DNA of 64,000 nucleotides from Salvelinus alpinus (GCF_045679555.1 NC_092100.1:30629106-30693105), one strand, 5' to 3'. Counted from the stretch's first letter, positions 23,456 to 34,986 are shown. Notes: a model not told the origin generated them from the sequence alone. Translations and numbers: made by a program.

Positions 23456-23514
23456 AAAGTGAATGAGAAAGATGACTTGCTGTCATGACTGATTGCTTAT
23501 GAGTTATACGTTAT

Positions 23515-23864
23515 TGTCACGACTTCCGCCGAAGTCGGCCCCTCTCCTTGTTCGGGTGGTGTTCGGCGGTCGACGTCACCGGCTTTCTAGTCACCACCGA
23601 TCCATGTTTAATTTTCGTTTTGTTTTGTCTGTATTACACACACCTGGTTTCAATTCCCATATCATGTTCCTTATTTAACCCTCTGGCATACCTTTCTGTT
23701 CTGTACGTGATTGTTGGTGTCTTAGTGGTTCGTGTATTTTGTTATTCTGTCTGTATTTTCCTTATTGGAATATTGCTTGCCTTTTTATGAGTAAACTCAG
23801 TTGTTTTGCTCAAACCTGTGTCCTGCGCCTGACTCCGCTACATCTCTGCACCCAATCGCTGACA
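23515..23864. mobile_element. Solo LTR (gypsy-like) with 5-bp target duplication
   Basis: 350 bases from TGTCACGACTTCC to CGCTGACA, flanked by GTTAT on both sides (23510-23514 and 23865-23869). It has a GC-rich 5' part with the CCGAAGTCGG palindrome and ends with CTGCGCCTGACTCCGCTACA, features I associate with salmonid gypsy LTRs. No internal region is present. Confidence 0.85.
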
Positions 23865-24010
23865 GTTATCCACATCACAACATACCTGACTATATTCCAT
23901 ACTTGTATATTTAGCAGAATGACTTACTGTTTACAACACATTGATACAGGATGAATAGTAACAATACGAGTGGGATGATCTAACCGGTCATGGATCATCT
24001 CCTGTGTGCA

Positions 24011-25158
24011 CTATGCCTGGGGTAGCCATGGTTGGGCTTCGGGAGTCTTGGAGACAGTTGTCATGTGGTCTTTGGCTGTTTGTAGGGCCTCCAGCTGGTT
24101 GAGCATGGCCTGAATGACAGTCTGCAGCAGTGGTACCAGTCTTTCAGGAGTGGCCAGGCTGCCTGAGGCTGGCACATGGATGAAGGCTGCCCTCCCATGG
24201 CCATGGTGCGGAGAGCAGAATACACAAAATCACACAGGTACCTGGATAAGAGGGAATGGCTTACAAATCATTGTCTTTACTATTAATGTACAGTATATCT
24301 GGGATATATGGAACCCTACCTTCCTGCGTCCCTTGAGTAGATGACATCCAAACCCATTTGTTTGAGGTCCTTGGAGAGGGACCTCATGTCTATGATTGAG
24401 TCTAGTCTATCTAGTCCTCCCTCAATGCAGCAATGATTAACAGGAAAAAAGGCACACACATCTCTATCTCTGTAACCATGGTTCTTGCCTGTCTGCTCCA
24501 GAGAGATGCCTCTAGAGCCCGGGGCTATTCCAAGGTGTATGGCAAACTGGGAATCACAGAGAAAAGTCAGTAAGTTAACCTTTACATGTGAGTACTGTAC
24601 AGTAATGGGGCTGAAAAGCAGTATAGACACAGGTAAAGAAGCAAAACATATTTTAGTTATTTGACTGTTAATATAACTCATATAACTCACCCCCCATCAT
24701 GGTATGCATATTTACCTTTGGGTTAACCGTTTCCCACATGCCAACTATCACCTGCTGTGATTTGATGTAGCTCACTGGTACCTCTTTAATATAGATATTC
24801 ATGTTCTCTCCCAGTCCAACCTTCTCCAAACCCTATTGCAAATGCAGGACATGGTATATGTAGTTTGCACAATAATTAAATGTATTGAATTAAATGTACA
24901 CATTCAATTGAAATATCCAACATGTTACATTACCTGAGCTGCCTGCCAACTAAGATTTACCAAGTACTCTCTGAAAGGAACTGTACAAAGGGGAACACGA
25001 GCGCTTTCCATTCCAGTAGCTAAACAATAGCCTACATAGCAGAAGCTTACATTTGCTTAGCTGTCAATAAAACATACAACAGCCTAATACAACTTCGAAA
25101 TACAACTTTAAAAGTAACACAGCCCAGTTAATACCACGGAGACTTCATCTGCGTCCAT
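24011..25158 (-). CDS. pgpep1l: Pyroglutamyl-peptidase I-like protein, frame broken in last exon
   Basis: Five exons on the minus strand: 25119-25158, 24934-24980, 24716-24832, 24320-24546 and 24011-24241, with GT/AG boundaries and matching phases. The product resembles PGPEP1L, a cysteine-peptidase family C15 member (pyroglutamyl peptidase I removes N-terminal pyroglutamate in the cytosol). Readable segments: start MDADEVSVVLTG, PFREYLVNLSWQAAQ, GLEKVGLGENMNIYIKEVP, LGIAPGSRGISLEQTGKNHG, LDRLDSIIDMRSLSKDLKQM and DAGRYLCDF. The catalytic Glu (SLEQ), Cys (YLC) and His (FIHVP) are all recognisable. In exon 5, after YLCDFVYSAL, the frame must shift by 2 bases to read HGHGRAAFIHVPASGSLATP. The usual GFGPF oxyanion motif is GLFPF here. 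It lies head to head with synm, as in human. Either a decaying copy or an assembly error. Confidence 0.78.
24195..24205 (-). other. Frame break in pgpep1l last exon
   Basis: Reading on the minus strand, the frame of YLCDFVYSAL runs into CGCACCATGG, while the conserved HGHGRAAFIHVP continues in another frame. Two surplus bases, or one missing base, explain the shift. Uncorrected, the protein would run into unrelated residues and lose the catalytic His. Confidence 0.65.
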
Positions 25159-25633
25159 TACGCGCGACTGATACTCTCCATTTTAAGCAGGCAGATGAGT
25201 CAGACATATTCTGTACGTGCAGAAATTAGAATCCCTACCAATGAATACAATTTTATCTGTGAAGTGTAATCAAGAATAGTTTGTTTTCAAAAAATTGTTA
25301 CATTTTGATTTGATTTTATTTGTAGGGTGTAGTCAACTGTCTCTGTTGGAACGGGTGTACGGTTGCATTGTAAATTTCTCTCCACTTGGTAGAGCTATAA
25401 CCCACCATAGGAAAAGCAAAGAAGAATTTCAACCCACTAACATCTGCCAGGATAACGGGACGCTGGAAGCCATGATTAAGCCTCCGCCCACCTTCTGCAC
25501 TTAACAAGTCAAGCCCTCATGCTGAGTTGCATCAGAGCTCTGCTCCCAGACGCACTCGCAAATAAGACCAGAAGAACATTTTCTCCGTACTGAAATATAA
25601 AGAAGCGAAGGAGTAACATTTGTAAATGACAAG
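25159..25633. promoter_or_regulatory. Shared divergent promoter region of pgpep1l and synm
   Basis: Only 475 bases separate the two start codons, which face away from each other, so both core promoters must lie here or in short untranslated exons. An AP-1-type site TGAGTCA is at 25196-25202. No convincing TATA box at a suitable distance or CpG island is seen. Confidence 0.5.
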
Positions 25634-26425
25634 ATGTTACAATTCAGGAGAAGCGTTGAATCCGAAAAACATCAATTACAGGAGCTCAACAACAGACTGG
25701 GCCAGTACCTGTCAAGAACAATGCAGTTGGAGCATGACAATGCATTCCTCATAACTGAAATAAACAAGAAAAGACAAGAGAAGACAGTGGAATGGGACAA
25801 CCAATGTATGGCCGAAATGCGGGACCTGAGGAGAATGGCAGGGCAACTATCTTTTGAAAAGTCCCGAGCCGAGACTGAACGAGAGAAGCTTTGGCAAGAG
25901 TTTCAGATGTTACAGTTGATGTGTTGTGAGGAGCAGGTGGTATGCAAAGACATAGGTGGAGAGATGAAAGGTTGTGAGAAGCAGCTTCATAAAGCTCAAC
26001 AGACCAATGGGGAACTTGAAGAACGTCTGTTCCAGCTTGAGAACGAGTACAAATTCATTGAGGATGCACACAGACAAGAAATGACCAAGCTCCGGAGCCA
26101 GATGCATTCACGACCTATTGTTACCCAAACGTACCATGGTCCTCCAGCGGTCTCGATGGAAGAGATGCAACATTATGCCCTCAGCCAGTCCGAAGGATGG
26201 ACGGACTCCTTAGAGATGTATCGAAGGAAGGTCGAAGATATGGAGGAATCGATCAAAGCGGACCAGACGAGGCTGGATGATCTCCAAAGGGAAAAGATGC
26301 AGTATGCCTCAGAGTTTGACAAATTACGTAAAGAGGCTGAAAAGCAAGGTCAGATTCAAATACACCTGGAGGAACAGCTCATATACATGCAGGAGAACTT
26401 CCACGGGGACATCACCCAGTATCAG
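25634..26425 (+). CDS. synm: synm exon 1 (head and most of rod)
   Basis: 264 codons from ATG, ending ...GDITQYQ before donor GTCAGC. Heptad-rich coiled coil throughout: coil 1 (SVESEKHQLQELNNRLGQYL), and later EMYRRKVEDMEESIKADQTR. The ATG follows an in-frame upstream region without an alternative start. Confidence 0.93.
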
Positions 26426-29400
26426 GTCAGCTAATAGGGTTTGCATCCCATGTTTAGACACCATTCAGTGTCTGTCTTTTGACAGTATATATACAAAAGT
26501 CATAACAATGACAAACAAAATGGTGTTATTTTTGGTTCTGTTCATGGATCATGAAATGCATGCATTTCTACAACATGATTGGTGCTGCGCACTTTCCATT
26601 AGAGATGACTGCCTCCTCCTCTAGGTGCCACACCCACTATTTTAGGAGAAAGAGCAGTATTGTTACTCCATAGTAAATTCAATTGCTGCAGTCTCAAACA
26701 TCGTTTTCTTAGTTCGTTTTTTTAGTTATTTCTCATGATCATATTTTATACTATGATGCATAATTATTATGATGAGTGAGATGGATCTTTTACCTCCTTA
26801 TATTAAATTATACTGCTATGAAATTTCATTATATGACTGAATTTATTGATCAGATATTTCTTCAATGATAATGTTCACAGTATGCTTCAAAGTTATGTTT
26901 AAACGACACAACATGTGCATATATTTGTGCATGTACTTCAATCACATTGGCGCACAGGAATTAAAAATGGAGCAAAGGTTACTGCAGGAACTGAGAAATT
27001 GATACATGAGCCACACCTCCTTGTGAAGTATCACTTTCCTACTTGGAGGCGCCTTGTACTACTTTGCGATTCTAAATGAGCACGACTACTCCATATAAAC
27101 TATCAACCAGCACCTGTTCCCTGACAGGCTTGTTGGGACCACAGTGAGGAGTGACATTTGGTTGTATCACACCCACTGCCTACCATCCATCCACTGGGAT
27201 CAGCCTCTTATAGATGATATCAACACTTGGTCGATGGTTTTGAAGCCAATAAATCGTGAAAATAATCTCAGCAGCTTTGATTTGTAGGCCTGTGCCATTA
27301 AAATGGCAACCCCAGGGTGGTGGAAGGTCCATAACTTCCCTCATAACTACAGAGAAAAATGCATTCTGCACCAGTTCAGTGTTTCAGGCCAGACTTAAAG
27401 GATTGAATGGCCAAACATATTACGGCTGTTAACTGTACCAGCCACTTAAACCAATTAGCTGTCACAGAGACTAATCCTCAGTGTCCTACTAACGATGGAG
27501 CCCTACCAAGCAGATCAAGCATTTTACTCCCATGCACATTTCCAAAATAATTTCAAGGTACATCATGCATAATGTTGTCATAAACTATTAAGTGATGTCT
27601 AATTGTTCAAAATAATCTTCAAATTCCTGGAAATGGGTTTGAAATTGAACCTGCCACTCATTCAGTGGGATGCATATGTCAGAGATCATCAACTAGATTC
27701 AGCCGGGGACCGTTTTTTTTGTTGAGTGGTCAGGGGGCCGGAACATAATTACGAATAATTTGTAGACTGCAAATTGACCGCAAGAAGCCCAAACAGATAT
27801 AATATTTGACTAAAACATAATCATTTTAAACCTTGCTTATATTTGTATAAGATGACGTCTCTTTATTATGCATGTAAATACTTGAGAAAAGAATCCCAAA
27901 ATTAAAATCACTTAACCCTAACCCACTTATTTTTAGCTCAGAAAACCAAATAAAACCACCCACGGGCCAAATTTCGCCTGCGGGCTGCCAGTTGGGGAGC
28001 CCTGCCATATGTGAACATCAGACTAGACTTAAAGGGACAGTTGTTTACCTAGCTGTTTAGTCTGATGCGTTTGAGGGATCACCCATGATTCAGCCAGTCC
28101 ATCCTGCTTATCCTTTAAATGAGAGGTGACTAGGAAAGGTGTCTCAAGGGCCTTTAGAACAGGTGCACAACACAAACAGCAGTGCCACATTCACCTGTAC
28201 ACACTCAATACCATTGGATCGGTTACCTACTGAGGGAGAAACGAAGAGGGTTAGATGGTTAACCAAAATACCTTATTGAAACTGACACGTAGTACAATGA
28301 ATGATCATATGGGTACATTAGAGGAACACATCTGGACAGTAAATTGTGGCCTGAAAGATGGGTTTATATTCGTATTCAGGGTACCACCTCTCATCTGAAT
28401 TGCCTACATCTGATATTGCAATATGTAATGAGCAATGTAATAAATATATTGATATGTAATCCATATAGACCGACCCTATAATTATAGTCTCATAACAGTA
28501 TTTGAGAAAAATGTATGACAGGATAGAAGACAATGCACATGCTCACAATTACATCCCATTGTCTCTTTGCAGGTGATTATTGATCAGTTGGAGCGGGAGC
28601 GGAAAATGTTGGCCAACACCATGGCAGAAAAGGTCAGAGACCACCAGCAGCTACTGCAGGTCAAGATGGATCTGGGCATGGAGGTGGCTTACTACAGGTA
28701 GGTCTTCTTCTGTACTGCTAGTCCTTTCTGAGTTCTATAGAGGCCACTATAGAGACTTTTAGCAGAGATTGCTGTTATGCAACCAACTGTAGCTACCAAG
28801 ACATAGTACTGACAACCTTACTTTCCACATGATCCAAGCACAGTTAAACATGTCATGTTACATTATTCTGCCTCATGGGTTAGAGCTTGTGTAGTGCTCC
28901 TTTTTACTATAGTATCTTTGGAAATCAGTGGAGGTGGCTGAAAATGCTGATTCTGAGGAAATGCTGAGAGAATTGTGGTGTAGTGCTTTTGTAAATACAG
29001 TCAGTTTATTATTGCAGCTTAAAAGTACCATAGAATTACAAAGCAGCCTTTACAGTATAGTAATACATCGGTTTTGCCTGTCGAACCAGAAATTTGATTT
29101 GATTTGATTCTGTCATGTTAGGCCCAACACTGACCCTTCAATGCTGCAGTGTTGTTGGACTTGAAATGTATTTATAGTGATTTCACCCTTCACTGTAGCT
29201 GCAAAGCAACTGCTCTGCTGCCCTCCCATTTGGCAGGGGCATTTAGCATTCCTCCAGAGAGCCTTCTCTAATATTAACTCCTAATGTTATCCACAGTGTG
29301 ATATCTGTAGGGATATTTTGCTCATTTGTAAACAGCCAAGACCTAAACAGTTTGGTCTTAGGTGAACAGGAAATATTTACTATTTATATCTCTGTTAAAA

Positions 29401-32400
29401 AAAAAAAGTATTAAAGTGATTTGTCTTGTTGAGCCCTGATATGACAATGGCAGACTAATACCATGTCACTACAATTCACATTGGATCACTTCAAGAACAC
29501 TTCAATATTATCATAACAGAGGCAAGTTTAGTCCCACAACACTAGTGCAATCCATGCACATGGTTATATCAAGCAATGGCATTTAAGATTAAATAGCCAT
29601 GTCAATAATCACTTGCTTCACACTTGTTATCCTGCTTTATTTTATTTATTTTAAATTGAACCTTTATTTAACTAGTTAAGTCAGTTAAGAACAACTTCTT
29701 ATTTACAATGACTGCCTATACCGGCCAAACTCGGACGACGCTGGGCCAATTGTGCTCCTCACTATGGGACTCCCAATCACGGCCAGATGTGATACAGCCT
29801 GGAATCGAACCAGGGTGTCTGTAGTGACGCCTCAAGCACTGAGATGCAGTGCCTTAGCCCTTTACCATGTTTGATATCCATGTCTTTACCATGCTTCGCC
29901 TCGTGGCTATGACTACATCACAGCCATGATAAAAATGTAATGGTAAAACACATGGCTTCTCATGTATTATTGCTTAATTCAGAAATCTAATACAAACAAA
30001 AGTCTCTTTTTGGTCTCTTCCGGGGTCTCTCTTTGTGTCATCTGGTCTGTGGCCTATATAAAGGATATTATTTACATAATATTCCCTGGTCTCCCTAGGC
30101 TCTTTATGGAGCTCTCTTGTAAGCCTACTTAGGCTGCATTTTGTTTAAAATATTTGGAAAAAAATTCTTCCTTGAAGAGTTAGCGGGAAAGCTGGTCTGT
30201 CTCTTAGTGTGCGTGCCTGTGTACACATTAGAATCCATAGTAGAGAGCAGACAGCAGCACATTGTAGCTGTTATTTTTAGGTCAGCCTTTCGGGAGACAC
30301 ACCGGGGACTTTCACAGGGGTTATAGCAAAGTCTCATAAGGTAGCTTTTGTTTTCCAACTCTTATTTTGTGGAGCCATTACTTTGCCGAGGTAGGTGAGC
30401 TGTTCAACTTTACTGGTACAGTATGTTTGTTGTTAGATGTCTTTTGTTCTGTTGTGGTAAAGTGTTCTTGTTGACCTCTGTTCTTTTCTGTATATGGCCA
30501 GATCCATGGGTTGTGTTCATCGTTTGGTAGCCTACCTCTGTGTTTTATTTAAGGTTTGAGATGGCAGGGCAGAAAGACCAGCATCCTCCTGTGAGGTGAT
30601 TGTATTTGTGTGAAAACAAACCGTTGCTTAATTTTGAAGAAGCAATATTGCCTTAAGAATACAAATCAAATAATTCCATTGCCATGTATGTACCCTTGGT
30701 TTTAATGCCATTTTGTTTTTGTTTCTCTATAGGGCACTTATTGAAGGAGAGCATCAGCAACATCTGCAGTCAAGAGGAAGAGTCATAGGTATTGTACATA
30801 ACTTTCAAATAAGTCATACTTTAGGCCGGGACGTTTGTGTTACTATATACATTTGAGAGTAAATTTACTTTAGACATTTTTTCTATGGCTTACATCCTTT
30901 TGGTAGCATTTATTTGTTTTACTCAATTCTACAAACTTACTGTATATACGGGTACTTTCCTAAGTAAAGGAAACATCAACATAAAGTGTCTTAATAGGAC
31001 TTTGGTCAACACGACCCAGAACAGTGTTCAATTGGGTTGATATCTGGTGACTGAGACGGCCATGGCATATGGTTTATATAGTTTTCATGCTCATCAAACC
31101 ATTCAGTGACCACTCGTGCCCTGTGGATGGGGGGAATTGCCATCCTATAGGGGCATAGCTATGGTAGCCAAAATAATGGCCTGCCCTGCAGTTTTTAAAC
31201 ATGACCCTAAGCATGATAGGATGTTAATTGCTTAATTAACTGAGGAACCACATCTGTGTGGAAGCATTTGCTTTCAATATACTTTGTATTCCTCATATTT
31301 CCATGATTTTGTCAGTTACCTGTATATACACTGAGTGTACACAATATTATGGACACCTTCTCTTTCCATGACATAGACTGACCAGCTGAATCCAGGGAAA
31401 AGCTATGATCCCTTATTGATGTCACAGTTCTGAGGGCAAAAGGGGGGGTGCAACATCATATTAGCAAGGTGTCCATAATGTTTTATACACTCAGTGTATA
31501 TGCAGTGATAGACATTTCCCAATTTATAACAACATTCATTTGGTGCTTCACTCTCCACCTCAGATATTAAGATGATGCCTCCACAACAGTACAAACCAAG
31601 AGTTTTCACATCAACTAGACAGGATGTAAGGAAACATCTGGATGTGAAATACATGGAGCCAACCTCAAGCTTGAGAAGATCACCTGTTCCATTTCAATAT
31701 GGTCGCACCAGTCCTTCCAGGGTCATTCCTATCTCAGTCAAAGGCAGCAGCTACAACAGGAATCAGAGTCCTACCGCCAGAAGGGACATGGTCTTATTCA
31801 CTAAATCCCAGTCTGCATCCTCAAGCTCTTCCTCCACTACCGTTAAACCTGTGGCCCAGAGTACGGACAAGAAAAATATAGATGCTCAGAAGAAAGTAGT
31901 GGAGGAGAGGAGTGTGAGAATCAAAGAGGTGTCACAACACTCAGCTAAGGATTCTCTTGACCATTCTCGAGGCACAGCAAACACGTCCAGTCCCATTGCC
32001 TCAACCACTGCTGACCCCAAATCAGTAAGAATAGTGTCACCACCAATGATGAGTCTTAGCAGAAACACAGAGGAGGACAGCAAAAAGAAAGCAGAGAGGC
32101 AAGTTGAAAGAGAGGTGAGAGGAGATGCATTTGGTCTTCAGAATATCAAGATGCATGCCAAAGATGGCAGCATTACAGCAACCACGACAAGTGATACGAT
32201 GGTCCTAGACTCTGTGTCTATGGAGGAACTCATTGAGAAGGTCATGAAACCTGCTGGTTTGGATCGAAAGGTCTGCAGCTCATCTCCAGACTCCAAGATC
32301 ACTTACCATGTGGAGAAAACGGAGAAGGAGGACGGGTCAACAAAGACACAGATTATCCTGGAGTCCAAGGTGCAGGAGGAGCTGGATATGTCAGAGGACT

Positions 32401-33656
32401 CTGCACTGGAGGAACTTCTCAGCAAGGGAGTGAAACACGTGTCACTGGAGGATATCAAGGGCACTTCAACAGGACACATGATTCAGAATCTGCTCAGCCT
32501 TGGGCTGCATGGAGGAGAGGACATGGGAAACAAGACTGTCAATGTGGAGATCATCGAGGAACCAGTGGAGGGTTACAGTGACGAGGAGTACGAGTTTGAG
32601 GAGAAGTACACACCCAAGTTCTCCCAGCCCTCTTCAATGTTCTTTCAGATTGAAGAACTAGAGAATGACCCTCACGGCACCAAATACCATGAGAGTGGTG
32701 CTGAAGTAATGAAAACCTCCATGACAGCAGCAAACTATGGTAGTAATGGTGGATCTGTGAAGGTCCAGGAAGACTTCAGAGATAGTGAATCTCCATACTA
32801 CAGCCACAACCAAGAGTCTCAAGAGTATTTAGTCTCCACACCTGATGGAAATCTGTCAGAGCCTGAGGAGGGTGGTGGTATAGCATCATATGGACATGGT
32901 GAACGACCCTCCAGTGGTGGACGAATGGTGGACGACTTTTCAGATGAAAGGTACTACCAGGAGGGGGAAGTCTCAAAGAACAGAATTTTTGTCGAGGAAA
33001 GCGATAGTTACAGACCTGCATCGGACAGCCAGTACATGAAAGATGACCACTCCTTGGCCCAAAAGAGTTACTCAGAGTGCATCATTGAAGAGGAGACCAT
33101 TCGTGTCTCCCCCACAGTGCAGGAGTCAATGCTTGGATACCTGAGAGAGGAAACTTTACACCCCAAAGAGCAGCTGAGGGGAGCCCTAGAGCAGCTCCAA
33201 GGAACAGTGTCAGGGAGCCTGAAAGAAGAGTTGGCTCTCCTCACAAGAGGCGGCAGTGATAGTCCTCAGATCATATCTGTGGACATAAAAAAAGTACACC
33301 AGTCCTCTGACAACGGAACCATGACTATTGTGGCAGAGCTCAAGAGCTCAACAACTCTAGAGGACTCTGGGCAGCTGGGGGAGCAGGGGGATGATGTATC
33401 TGAGGAGCAGATCATGGCGGCTCTACGCTCCTCCAACCTTGGAGCAGAGGGAGGATACACCTTGGACACAAAGGAGATGTGCTGGGTGACTAGCAGTGAG
33501 GGACAGGGAGGCGAGTCCTCAACTGATGTCACTGAGAAGCCATTCACCTTCCAGATGGATGTGAATAACGGCCAAGGACAGGATCCCCCACTGAAGGTCA
33601 CTCATAAGAAAAGAGTTGCCACAGTCTATCTTGAATCTAATGAAGATGAGTTCTGA
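25634..33656 (+). CDS. synm: Synemin, intermediate filament protein, four exons
   Basis: Exons 25634-26425, 28573-28697, 30733-30788 and 31564-33656 join in phase to give 1021 codons. Synemin is a large type IV/VI intermediate filament protein that co-assembles with desmin or vimentin and links filaments to costameres and adhesion sites in muscle. It has a very short head, an alpha-helical rod starting near residue 11 (helix initiation QLQELNNRLGQYLSRTMQLE) and ending with EVAYYRALIEGE at about residues 301-312. A roughly 700-residue acidic, Ser/Glu-rich tail follows. Human synemin tails are longer, so the fish tail is compact. Its position beside pgpep1l and igf1r matches human 15q26.3. No stop or frame defect is seen. 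Confidence 0.93.
26426..27679 (+). other. synm intron 1, first part
   Basis: Donor GTCAGC at 26426. No repeat or exon recognised up to the hAT-like element at 27680. Short open frames show no motifs. Confidence 0.5.
27680..28004. mobile_element. hAT-like non-autonomous element (MITE)
   Basis: 325 bases with short inverted ends (CAGAGATCATCAAC and GTTGGGGAGCCCTG; the complement of the right end is CAGGGCTCCCCAAC). They are flanked by 8-base near-identical duplications, GCATATGT at 27672-27679 and CCATATGT at 28005-28012. The 8-bp duplication and CAGGG-type ends fit hAT. A related left-end copy lies at 54206-54345. Confidence 0.75.
28573..28697 (+). CDS. synm: synm exon 2 (end of rod)
   Basis: Acceptor CTTTGCAG, donor GTAGGT. 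Encodes VIIDQLERERKMLANTMAEK and on to MDLGMEVAYY plus two bases of the next Arg codon. This is the helix-termination region of intermediate filaments. Confidence 0.93.
28698..30732 (+). other. synm intron 2
   Basis: Contains a tRNA-derived SINE (29640-29872) and a short LINE-type tail near 29085-29112 (ATTTGATTTGATTTGATT). Nothing else is recognised. Confidence 0.6.
29640..29872 (-). mobile_element. tRNA-derived SINE
   Basis: On the minus strand a tRNA-like head (GGGCTAAGGCACTGCATCTC) is followed by an internal pol III B box GGTTCGATTCC (29801-29811 on the plus strand). Then comes a body with ATTGGCCCAGCGTCGTCCGA and a tail AACTAGTTAAATAAAGGTTC shared with the 3' end of the LINE at 7904. 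The head looks tRNA-Leu-like, as in salmonid Slm-type SINEs; subfamily is inference. Confidence 0.85.
30733..30788 (+). CDS. synm: synm exon 3
   Basis: 56 bases, acceptor CTCTATAG, donor GTATTG. Completes Arg and encodes ALIEGEHQQHLQSRGRVI, joining to Asp at the start of exon 4. Short linker between rod and tail. Confidence 0.88.
30789..31563 (+). other. synm intron 3 with DNA-transposon remnants
   Basis: About 30945-31325 looks like a degenerate DNA-transposon remnant (CATGACCCTAAGCATGATAG, ending TTTGTCAGTTACCTGTATAT); this is weakly supported. 31328-31500 is a clearer palindromic-ended element, listed separately. Confidence 0.45.
31328..31500. mobile_element. Short Tc1/mariner-type MITE
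   Basis: It begins ATACACTGAGTGTACACAAT and ends ATAATGTTTTATACACTCAG plus TGTAT, giving inverted ends of about 25 bases with mismatches. Interior includes CATGACATAGACTGACCAGC and CCCTTATTGATGTCAC. It sits just 60 bases before synm exon 4. Confidence 0.65.
31564..33656 (+). CDS. synm: synm exon 4 (tail domain and stop)
   Basis: Acceptor CCACCTCAG. Encodes DIKMMPPQQYKPRVF, a basic Ser-rich start of tail, then long acidic stretches (EEYEFEEKYTPKF, LSEPEEGGG) and the C-terminus RVATVYLESNEDEF then TGA. Single long uninterrupted exon, typical of synemin genes. Confidence 0.93.
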
Positions 33657-34677
33657 TTCAAATTAGATATTTTTATTATAATACTCCCCATATTAAGTCA
33701 CACACCAGTCAATCAGTTGCAACGAACTGTAAGGTGATGTTATTCGATGTGATTCATGAATTGCTATGCCTACAATTGTGATAAGAGTACAAATTATAAC
33801 CACTGCATATATATATAAAAAAGTTTTAATAGCATTTGTTACCCATTTTCAAATGTCTCTCTGCTTCTTTTTAAGAATATGTTATATTCATTTCCTGCTA
33901 TATTTTTGTACTAACCTGTACCACAGAATAGGGATGTCTTTTTGCCTGAGATACTATAAACAAATATGGAACAATGCTAATATATCCTCTATTGTTATGG
34001 TTAATGTTGCAGTCTTAAAACATGTTCAACATGTAGAGTATGTATCTAGAAAAAAAACATTATACCTATTGTTTCCTGTAATGCCATGTTATTTTTAACC
34101 ACATTTAAAGCTAGTGGTTTGTTACTGAGGGAGTTCTTGTGGTTAATAAGGGAAATACTCCAATACAATGCTAAGGATGGCTATATTTGAATATGTTTAT
34201 GATAGGGCACAAAAGTATGTGTATCATGTCTTGTCAAATGAAATCTACTCACTATTAATAATTTGAATTGGAAGGGAAAAAATCAAAAAATCAAATGCAA
34301 TTCTAAATCAGATGGGGTGTAATCGAGTGATTCTGATCACCACTTAGAAAAACCACTAAACGTTTTCTACATGTTTGACATTACTATTAAGTTTCAAAAC
34401 TTACAATATTGTACCCTCAAAAGTGTTTTATAGTTTATCCTTCCGGTTCCCTCACCATGATCTTTTAACCTGTAAATGGCTATAGAGGGAGCAAGAAGAA
34501 ATCCAACCATCTTGAATTCCAAAGAGAGGTGTTTTTCTCTGCTTGTAGAGGCACTGGTAGCAAGACAGACAGACTGTAAACAAGGTGGAGTGAACTTAAG
34601 GAAAGGAGAGACAGACAACTAGAGAGAATCTGGAGATAAGCATATGGTTAATGTCTGAGATAAGACCTGTACATTTA
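33657..34677 (+). other. synm 3' UTR and intergenic DNA
   Basis: AT-rich, no repeat recognised. A clear AATAAA poly(A) signal was not found close to the stop, so the UTR end is undetermined. Confidence 0.4.
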
Positions 34678-34986
34678 CACTGAACAAAAATATAAACGCA
34701 ACATGCAACAATTTCAAAGATTTTACTGAGTTACAGTTCATATAAGGAAATGAGTCAATTTAAATAAATCTATGGATTTCACATGACTGGGAATACAGAT
34801 ATGCATCTGTTGGTCACATATACCTTAAAAAAAGGTAGGGGCGTGGATCAGAAAACCAGTCAGTATCTGGTGTGACCACCATTTGCCTCAATCAGCGCGA
34901 CACATGTTCTGTATGTTGTCCCACTCCTCTTCAATGGCTGTGCGAAGTTGCTGGATATTGGCAGGAACTGGAACACGCTGTCGTAC

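Larger units (their letters stand above)
15964..23470 (+). other. igf1r: igf1r 3' UTR (probable extent)
   Basis: No coding exon is seen for 7.5 kb after the stop. Mammalian IGF1R has a 3' UTR of about 7 kb, so a similar length is likely here. Supporting signs are a let-7-type site at 19813, a miR-99/100-type site at 22884, and poly(A) signals AATAAA at 20148-20153 and 23450-23455, the latter followed by GT-rich sequence. A Tc1 occupies 16436-17815. There is a TA repeat at 18650-18671 and a 17-G run at 22460-22476. The UTR extent is inferred, not shown. Confidence 0.6.

Noticed and set aside
25910-26107. Minus-strand ORF inside synm exon 1
   Set aside because: Antisense of a clear coiled-coil coding exon.
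29801-29811. Possible functional tRNA gene at the B box
   Set aside because: The tRNA-like part lacks a proper cloverleaf and is joined to a SINE body and LINE-like tail, so it is a SINE.
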